From assembly GCA_037179335.1 (NCBI GenBank), contig JAKZHN010000004.1:682001-746000 (forward strand): a stretch of 64,000 bases of DNA. Reading direction: 5' to 3'. How positions within the stretch are numbered: position 1 is the first letter of the stretch; each line of letters opens with the position of its first letter. This document shows, piece by piece, positions 56,803 through 64,000 of this stretch. The translations under genes were made by a program, and so were the position numbers. The stretch comes from Cyclaneusma minus (taxonomy: Eukaryota; Ascomycota; Leotiomycetes; Marthamycetales; Marthamycetaceae). The notes beneath the pieces were generated by a model, which was not told where the DNA came from, did no database searches, and worked only from the letters and a program-made list of their open reading frames with translations.

Positions 56803-58373
56803 GGCGGCTGGTTTTGGCTGTTTATCTGCCGAGTTCTCTTCTTCTCGAGCTCGACTTCTCGATGTGTGTCGTTCGAATTTCGTGGAGATGTGGCGCCTTA
56901 CGCTTTTCGGACTAGCGCTGGTCGGAGATTCTCGTCCAGGATTCCGTTTAGTGCCCCACAAAACGTGTCGCCAAAAGCTTGGCTTGGTGTTTGGCGGGAT
57001 TTCTTTCATCAATGGCGTCACCTCGCGACTGCATGACTGAACTGCGATGAATTCTCCGGTGCAGGTGTGTGGTTGTGAGGTGAGTTTCCCGAGGCATTGC
57101 TTTCGCTAACACTTCTAGTTGTCTGGCTAAGTATGGATGCTATTGCCGAGCTGTTTTGCCTGATAGCGCGGACAGAGTACCGAGGGATCAAAGGAGGAGA
57201 CGCGGTTGAGACAAGGGGCTTGGGGATAGCTGCTTCAGCTTGCCAACCTTCATGTTGCAACATACCGAGGCACAGGTAGGGGAGAAAGGGCGGACAACTT
57301 CATATCAAGTCATGATGTTGCCCGGATGATGGTCTACGTTCACATGTTGAACTCTCGCCCAGGCTGTGACGACGGGAGAGCATCAGAGTTTCGGGCCCTG
57401 ACTTACTTCAAACTTGCCCTACAGATACTCTTGTCCTTCAGGATCGTCCTTGGGGCTCCATCTTAACTGATCGTCCCTCCGACTCTCCGTGCTCCAATAT
57501 GCAGGTGTCGTGGGGCTGGGCCGGGACTGGATAGAAGTGAAGTCCCCGAAATGCAAAGTTCCGGCTTCAAGCATTGCATGCCTTTGTGGCTGTGATGAAG
57601 TGTTGACGACGACAGCTCCCTTTCATCCATCGGCCCAAGTCACCGCACCGCTGCCGACACACCGAGTCTCTCTCTCCCGTCGCGCCACCACCATTGGCCC
57701 TTTCCCACTATTCGGACATCGACATCGAAATTTCGTCATCCGGGGTCTGCCAATAAACATAGTGCACTGGGCTTGAGCCTTGCCGATATATATTGCACCG
57801 TGCCTCCGCTATGTGGTCACACAGCCCACTTGGCGCAGATACCCAAAAGCCGTCGACCTAAAATACGCCATCGAGAACAGACCTCGGCTGTTCCAACCAC
57901 ACCAGAAGCACGGAATAGCGGATCCAAGCTGCCATACCACTGCCTCAGCTGGCTAAAAGGATTCCTACTTATGAAGCAAGTGCTGCTGCCATTCTCCCCT
58001 GAGTCTGCCTTTGAATAACCGCTTTCCATCCTGTTGTAAGCGAACACTTGCAATACCCTCTTCCTCTATTCAACAAACTTGCGCATACTTGAGCTTGTAA
58101 GATCCCACTCTTTCGAAGTACTCCAGACCCGTATGTCACTTCCTTATGTCTCGATTGCCCGCTTTCATTGTGTATTCAGGAGAATCCCCTACCCAAAAGC
58201 TCGGTTACAGAAACATGTCAATGCCACGAGCATGCCACAGCATCGTCACCACATCTGTGCATTCCAGAATCAGTTTCATCTCCGTTCACAGCTTTCTGTG
58301 CAATCCAAACCAGCGGCTAACAGCATCACCAGTACTACGCCTCCCTGGTCCAACCAACCCTTCACTCCCCACC
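56803..58373. other. Intergenic between uS14m and SDR genes
   Basis: About 1.6 kb containing two divergent promoters. An in-frame ATG at 58146 would add 76 residues to the SDR protein, but that stretch is unlike a targeting signal. Short open frames elsewhere have no support. Confidence 0.45.
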
Positions 58374-59471
58374 ATGGCACCCGAGGCCCAGCACGCCTCT
58401 ACGCTCGAAGGCTGCCACCTCAGCAAACCCATCGACCTCGCCCTCCCCTACGACCCCGCCTGGCTCCGCAACAAAACCATCCTCATAACCGGCGGCGCCT
58501 CCGGCTTCGGCGAGGGTTTTTTCCGCCTCTGGGCCTCCTACGGCGCCCACGTAATCATCGGCGACATCAACGAGCGGCGCGGCAAAGCCCTCGTCGAAGA
58601 AGTGCGCGCGGCAACTCGTTCTAAAAACCACCATTTCCTGAAATGCAATGTTACGGATTGGCAAAGCCAGGTCGATTTCTTCAAGCATGCCGTGAAATTG
58701 AGTCCGACGGGTGGCATTGATGCCGTGGTTGCCAATGCCGGCATTGCAGATCACAAGCCACTGGCTTTCGAGGCGCCAAAGGACCTGGATGCTGAGGAGC
58801 CGCCGAAGCCGAATTTGCTGGCTTTTGATGTCAATTTGACTGGTGTGTTGTACACCACACATCTAGCGCTCTTCTGGCTGCCGCGAAATCAGAGATCGAA
58901 AGCTGCGAGTCCGACGGATGAGCCGTCGGCGGAGAGAGGTGATAGACACTTGTTGCTTGTTGGTTCGATAGCATCTTTGTGTCCGATTCCAGGACAGGTG
59001 TTGTATGCGGCGTCGAAACATGGTGTCTGTGGGCTCTTTAGGACGCTGCGGACTACGAGTTTTATGAGTGGGGTGAGGGTTAATATGCTGTGTCCTTACT
59101 TCATCGACACGCCTATTATTCCTACTCCAGGGCGTCTGATCCTGGCAGGCGGCGGGATGGGCAAGCCTGAAGATGTTATTGACGCTGGCACTCGCATGAT
59201 GGCCGATAGTCGAATCATCGGACGCAGTTTGGTGATTGGTCCGAAGGTGAAGATGGATGATGATTACCAGCTATTGCCGCAAACGAGCGAGGAGGGCAAG
59301 GAAATGGCAGTTTGGGAAGCTTATGCGAGTGATTTCGAGACGACGGAGGTTTTTATGGGGCGGTTCATAGGGCTGCTCAATCAGGTGCAGTACATGAGGG
59401 GATGGGCGGGGTTTATCAAGGATATTGGCATGGCGTTCTTTTATCCGATCAGGTCCTGGTTGGGAAAATGA
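58374..59471 (+). CDS. Short-chain dehydrogenase/reductase (15-PGDH-like)
   Basis: Single exon, 365 aa, starting at an ATG in good context (CACCATGGC). Classical SDR features: cofactor motif TGGASGFG at 39-46, acidic D at the end of beta-2 (IIGDINERRG) indicating NAD preference, NAG in VVANAGIADH, catalytic Ser198 in LVGSIAS, and Tyr211-x3-Lys215 in YAASKHG. The C-terminal 100 residues are longer than the SDR core and end in a hydrophobic stretch (GMAFFYPIRSWLGK), possibly a membrane-association segment. The protein resembles fungal 15-hydroxyprostaglandin-dehydrogenase-like enzymes, whose real substrates are unknown; it could act on fatty-acid-derived alcohols. The sense strand changes from very C-rich to G/T-rich at about 58640. 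Confidence 0.88.
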   Translation: MAPEAQHASTLEGCHLSKPIDLALPYDPAWLRNKTILITGGASGFGEGFFRLWASYGAHVIIGDINERRGKALVEEVRAATRSKNHHFLKCNVTDWQSQVDFFKHAVKLSPTGGIDAVVANAGIADHKPLAFEAPKDLDAEEPPKPNLLAFDVNLTGVLYTTHLALFWLPRNQRSKAASPTDEPSAERGDRHLLLVGSIASLCPIPGQVLYAASKHGVCGLFRTLRTTSFMSGVRVNMLCPYFIDTPIIPTPGRLILAGGGMGKPEDVIDAGTRMMADSRIIGRSLVIGPKVKMDDDYQLLPQTSEEGKEMAVWEAYASDFETTEVFMGRFIGLLNQVQYMRGWAGFIKDIGMAFFYPIRSWLGK

Positions 59472-60131
59472 ACTGAGTGCGCGGGTCGGAACGGTGCTGG
59501 GAACCTCACGGAGGATCTGGAATACCAAGGTTGGGGACGCATGGGATGGGTCAGATCACGGTATGGCCTTTGCGGGATGGGACTCTGGGCGAGGTTAGGA
59601 AAGGTTGGGAATTTTTAAAGGCTGGGTTTTTGGGAGCGGGATGATAGGGCTGTAGATATACGAGATTGTGCTCATACCAGGGCGTTTAATTGAGGAATCC
59701 CAGCGTTGATTCAGTTCCATCAAAGCCGACTTTGCTCCTTTGCTGCTGCGATATCGGTGGGCTTTGGCAGGAGACTCAGGTGGCTGACTTTTCAGGGGGC
59801 TGCTGCCTTTGCACAATGCTCCCACTCCGCCCTTGACCAACAACACGTCCACGATACATCTCTTGAAATTCATCGTTCTCCTAGTTTTCAAGGCACATTA
59901 GGCCCGTCCAAGAATCAACTACTCGCAGACCTGCCACCTCTTGACGCCTTGCTATCCCATATAACCTACCATATCAGAAAGCAGACATACACAGAAAAGT
60001 ACATCTTCGCAGGATCTTCCGCGAATCATCCCTTACCGCTTCCAGCCACAAAACAACCGCTCATATGCAGTAAAAGTAGTAACAGGTAAGTCCAAGAACC
60101 TCCCCACTACCCACTCCCCGAATCTCCTTCC
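59472..60131. other. Convergent 3' intergenic region
   Basis: This 660-bp gap lies between the 3' ends of the SDR (plus) and L-domain (minus) genes. No gene supported; small open frames only. Confidence 0.5.
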
Positions 60132-61848
60132 CTACCGTTGATAAACAGAACTCTTATAATCCTCAAAAATATCCTCGCTAAACGGACTCGGCGTCCCCCT
60201 GCACGGACTCGGCGTGCTCCTCATCGGACTCGGACTACTCCCATACAACTCACAACTCCCCTGCTCACTCGCCCCCAACCCCCTCTCTCTCTCCCCCCTC
60301 TCCCTCCTCTCCCTCTCTGCTCTAGCCATCTCACACTCCCTCCTCTCCCCCTCCGTAAAACTCACAGCATCAGCGTCACTCTCAGCATCCCCATCAAACC
60401 AGCCGCCTTCGCGTTCCAGTGTTTGGATGATTCGGCTCGAGCGGGGGAGTTCGGCGGGGCGCTCTATGACTTCGAGTTCGGCGCGGCCGGATATTGTGTC
60501 GTCGGAACCGGGACTGGTGGCGTAGGATCTTTCTTTTTCTTTCTCGCGGATTTGGGAAATGGTGGATGCTGAGGCGATGGCGATGGCAAGGCGTTTGCGG
60601 CGATGGAGGAGAAGGAATAGGAGGGCGAGGGAAAGGAGAACGAAGACGATGACGCCGACTGCGATGCCGGCTTTGGCGCCAGTTGATAGGCCAGAGGAAG
60701 TCGAGTTGGGGTCGCTGGATGGGGATGAAGCGAGGCCTTCGGTTGCACTTAGGTTGCACGAGAAAGATTCTTTGATAATTCCACTATCGTAATCGTCTTG
60801 TAAAGCTGTGCAGTTGAAATTAGAGCTGGAGTCGAGGCTGAGGCCGTTCTCGATATTCATCAGGTTGGGAAGGTCGAGGTTATTGACAGGTCCAGACACG
60901 TTCATGTACCCGCCGACGATTCCAAGATTCTGGATACCATCAATGTCGGTGAGATTTTGGTTGTTTGTTATGGCGAAATCTTTGCCGACGAGTTGGAGAG
61001 CGGGCATGGATAGGTCCGACAACGAGGCGCTGGAATCGATGGTGAAGTCGTTGTTGACGCATTGCAGAGCGGGTAGCGACAGAGTCGTTGCTTGGTAGTT
61101 GTCGAGTTGGAATGTGGTATTCACTATTTCGAGAGCCGCAGCGCTGATGGTGGATACGTTGGTGAAGAATAGATTGTTTGCCCATAGCAGTTGGGGTAGC
61201 TCGACTGTGAACATTGGTCCGTTCCCCTGAATCGTCATGGAAGTGGTGACATTCGTCACCAATGTTTTGATGTTGAACAGTTGAGAGTTGTTAACGTAAG
61301 TGTGTGTGTCGGCCCAGTCAAGAAAGCAGCCTTCAATACCAGCCAGTTTAACTGTATTGCTGACGGTAAGATTCGGTGCATGTCTGAGTCCATTGCTGAA
61401 TGAAACACTTGGTAGTTCAGGGAGGCTGTCCAGCGTCAACTCGTTGACTGAAGACAATGCCGAGAAGGCCAGTATCGAGAGCTGTGTTACGTTCGAGACA
61501 ACGAATCTTCCGTCGACGGTAACCAGAGTGGTGGACGTAAAACTTGTGAGGTTGACGGTGTTTTCAACTAGGAGGTCGCCATCGATCTGCTCGATTCCCG
61601 AGATATCCAATGAAGCCGCACTGTCTGTTGGTATGACAAGAGATCCGCTCAAAGTGGAACACGCTGATATCGCAGTGGCATCGGCCGGTGTTGATACAGT
61701 AGCAGTTGCCTGGGAGCAATTTGCTATTGATGACGATTGGGCTTCAGTGCTTATTAGCATCTTTGACTTGAGATCATCCGGTCCCTCACTTACCATTAGC
61801 CAGAAGTGATGAAGTGAGGCCAAGAAAGAGGACGGCCGAGAACAACAT
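60132..61848 (-). CDS. Ecm33-like receptor-L-domain membrane protein
   Basis: Exons 61848-61794 and 61741-60132 with a 52-nt intron (GTAAGT..GAAG, branch GCTAATA) give 554 aa. Splicing joins a signal peptide, MLFSAVLFLGLTSSLLAN, to AQSSSIANCSQATA. Without this first exon the protein would lack any export signal. Residues 40-340 are repetitive beta-strand/leucine units like the L-domain of Ecm33/Sps2 proteins (LDISGIEQIDGDLLVEN; LPALQCVNNDFTIDS), with many N-glycosylation sequons. A Ser-rich linker leads to a membrane helix at about 375-397 (AGIAVGVIVFVLLSLALLF). Instead of a GPI signal there is a 157-residue cytosolic tail rich in Arg/Glu (ERERRERGERERG). Ecm33 itself is GPI-anchored, so this is a transmembrane variant, perhaps a wall sensor. 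Confidence 0.85.
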
Positions 61849-63399
61849 CTTGAGAACTAAAGAAATCCGTGATATCAATGCCGTGAAATCCTCAATAACT
61901 TATGCTCCAAATCGTCTGTCTCCAAGTCTGTACAAGGTATAATGATGAAGAAATGCCGGAGTTTGGATCGCCGTTGGAGGAGACCCGAAAAATGGGGACC
62001 GAAACACAAGAACACAAGAATGACAAGACGGAAGAGAAGGACTCGTGGACACGCGGCTCTTATCCCACTTACTAACCCAGTATACATATCCTTCAGCTTA
62101 CCTGCCATCATGGCCAAGATAAACGCCTCTCCTCCAAGCCCTCTCTACTTGAGACCCGTCACTCGACAGCCAGCCCACGCGCCTCGAAAGTCTGCCTCAC
62201 GCATGGCCCAGAGCCAGACATGGAAACAGCCGACACCCTACAGGGCAACGTTCGTGGGAGGCTTGAAGCAAGTCGCTCCATCGAGCAATTCCGCCATGAA
62301 GGCTGCCGCACAGTGGCGCACTGGCACCAATCACCAACATGAAAGTCCGCTCTCTATTTGGTACCGAGTTTCTGCGGGACTCGAAGGATGGCAAGCTGGG
62401 ATCGGGGTGCGAAATTGGATGGTTTTAGCAGAAGAGGTTGGGGGCGGAGCTGAAGCGGACGAATGAGAAAACGTGGGGGAGTGCAACCATGTCAGACACA
62501 TGGCTGTGTTATTGGCTAATGAGGTTCAGCTGAAAACTTGTCAGCGGAGTGACGGCGGCAGTTTGGTGATCGGCAGTGAAGTTTTGACGTGTGTTTTGTT
62601 CGTTGAAAAGGTGTGGGAGGTGCCGTCTTCGAGGCGGGATGGAGAAGCTGAAGCTGTCCGGCTGATGGCGCCGGCGGGCCGCAACTTAACGTTCGGATGG
62701 CACTTTACAAACGGAAAACAGATTTCAAAATCATAGGAATGTGTAACAGTGTCGCAAACTCGCAATTAAGACGTGGTGGTGATTCTTGGCTCCCAAAAGG
62801 CTGCTCTACAACACCTCTCGGTAGTCAAGTCTTGGTAAAGGCTTGGGATAATCCAGGTAAATTGGACGATCGAAGTTATAATTAGTTGTTGGGGTATTTA
62901 TAATTCTCGGGCTCTGCGAGACGCTCTAGGTTATGGCAAGATCTCAGACACTCCACTTGGTGAACGCCTCCCTGAGCAATTCTGTGCTCTTGCATGTCTT
63001 ACCTGGCACCTAACCTAGATCAATATCTCGAGCTATCTCAAAGTGTCCGAAGATGATAGTCTGATCTTGGAATGGAAGCGTGGGGGCCCCAGAGGAACTG
63101 AGGGAGAGACTTCAAGGGCATGAGCTTCGCAAGATGGAGTTGGAGTTGGACGGGAGGAGGCACAGGTATGGAGGTAGGGAGAGGAAGCGATGCGCAAGAA
63201 TACGTTGTTCTCAGAGTTTGGGTGGAGGAAGAGAACCCTCCGCCAGTCCGACTCCTATCCACCGATCGCAAAAAAGTTGTCCAAAATTCATCCTGGTACC
63301 CAACATAGAGAGAGCAAAAGGGCCCCAAAAACCACCAAAAACATATGCAAAAGCCAAAAAATGCAAAAGAACTATCTTCAAGCCCCCCACAAGTAATCA
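61849..63399. other. Intergenic, no gene firmly supported
   Basis: An ATG at 62110 opens a 118-codon frame (MAKINASPPSPLYLRPV) in the plus direction with no recognisable domain or intron; possible but unproven. Other frames are shorter. From about 63300 the plus strand is very A-rich. Confidence 0.4.
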
Positions 63400-64000
63400 A
63401 CTGATAGAGGTAGGATAGAGAACCCTGATGAGGGGTTGATTTTCTTTTATTTTCACTCAAGACGGCTGACAAGTCACCAGCAACTCGGGGAGTCTCTTTC
63501 TGTCGAACCGTCAGGGTTCGGGGGTTCTACGCGCGTAGGGGTTCACAATGTTGTATTCGTCTAAGGATCAAGGGTCTGGGGAAGGGCGCGCCAGACCTTA
63601 AGGGTCTGGCACCCGTCCGTCTAGCTAGCTCCATCGCTAAGCGCCTGGCGCCCGGCACGTGCCATGCACGTGCCTATGGCCGTCCCGGCTGTCCCAACAC
63701 TTTCCCCGCCTCCCACCCCCAAATAAAATCCTATACACATAAAAAACACTTTCCCGAGGTCCTCAAAAGTAGGAGAAAGGAGATAAAAAAAAATCAACCA
63801 GAAAAGAAAAAAACACAAAAACACAAAAACATCCGTTTGTGTACAGGAGAGGGCACCCTTTCCTAGGATTGTTCTACCGACAGGGCCGAAAGAGTCCTTA
63901 CAGTCGAGCTACGTGTGCACTGCACACCCGAATTGCTAGCAGTCTGTCTGCCAACTGAGCCATACTGGCATTGCTCCTTGGATCTATTATGCAAATTGGT
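63400..64000. repeat. Right-end repeat/retroelement-like DNA
   Basis: A segment from TGTTGTATTCG (63549) to GTCCTTACA (63902) has the TG..CA ends of a solo LTR of about 354 bp, though no partner copy is in the window. Just beyond it, on the minus strand at about 63961-63950, lies a perfect A box TGGCTCAGTTGG; a weak B-box-like GCTCGACTG follows near 63909 and T-rich runs near 63825-63785. A tRNA-derived SINE is therefore the alternative reading. GGCACGTGCCATGCACGTGCC at 63654-63674 is a perfect inverted repeat with a 3-nt centre. Confidence 0.4.

Noticed and set aside
56803..57021. N-terminal extension of uS14m to an upstream ATG
   Set aside because: Family members begin at MSMFR; the extension is acidic/Ser-rich and not presequence-like.
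58146..58373. N-terminal extension of the SDR protein from an earlier in-frame ATG
   Set aside because: The extra 76 residues do not look like a targeting signal, and the ATG at 58374 has better context and fits the family start.
62110..62466. 118-codon plus-strand open frame starting MAKINASPPSPLYL
   Set aside because: No domain, intron, signal or second copy supports it, and composition is like surrounding non-coding DNA. Kept only as a possibility.
63905..63985. Complete tRNA gene on the minus strand at the right edge
   Set aside because: A box is perfect but D-stem, T-arm and acceptor pairing fail, so it is at best a tRNA-derived remnant.
1..64000. CRISPR arrays, operons and ribosome-binding sites
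   Set aside because: The window is clearly fungal nuclear DNA with spliceosomal introns; repeats seen have no CRISPR-like repeat/spacer regularity.

Overview
The window is nuclear DNA of a filamentous ascomycete (Pezizomycotina). The genes are intron-poor, with mostly 50-145 nt introns that have GTRNGT donors, YAG acceptors and recognisable CTRAC/CTAAT branch sites. The gene families also fit: a con-10/KGG conidiation protein, a HET-domain protein, a DUF7580 protein, a sedolisin tripeptidyl-peptidase, and housekeeping genes Esf2, Ipi3, PP2A-C, uS14m and Ppx1-like. I cannot fix the class or species. All starts and splice joins were worked out by hand from open frames and splice signals. Several open frames begin at non-ATG codons, and there I moved the start to the first plausible ATG.

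Layout. 1-2.6 kb is a tandem array of about 325-360 bp promoter-like units, each with a TATAAATA box and no convincing ORF. 2.76-7.7 kb holds a divergent ESF2/aldehyde dehydrogenase pair and a small Ser-rich protein. 8.0-14.3 kb is a second, larger array in which minus-strand and plus-strand TATA boxes form about nine divergent pairs around CACGTGACAT-type sites. It also contains a tRNA-like (SINE-like) repeat. 14.7-22.6 kb has a large disordered protein, IPI3 and a secreted sedolisin. 22.6-26.5 kb is gene-poor. 26.5-33.1 kb carries two single-pass membrane proteins with Cys-rich outer parts (EGF-like and PAN/apple-like) and a con-10 homologue.

34.1-41.2 kb looks like an allorecognition/immune-type neighbourhood: a DUF7580 protein and a zinc-finger/ankyrin protein share a divergent promoter, and a HET-domain protein follows. 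41.6-50.2 kb is core metabolism and signalling: PP2A catalytic subunit, a DHH exopolyphosphatase, an uncharacterised mitochondrial TPR-like protein and an Arb2-domain protein. 50.2-53.7 kb is gene-free, with a diverged third promoter-like array and the second copy of the SINE-like repeat. 53.8-61.8 kb has a Golgi-type SGNH/PC-esterase-like protein, mitochondrial ribosomal protein uS14m, a short-chain dehydrogenase and an Ecm33-like L-domain membrane protein. The right end (63.4-64 kb) looks like repeat/retroelement DNA.

The most unusual features are the non-coding promoter arrays, which share motifs with each other. Next are a 19-20 bp degenerate minisatellite family present at three intergenic sites, and a sharp C-rich to G-rich switch of the sense strand inside many genes.
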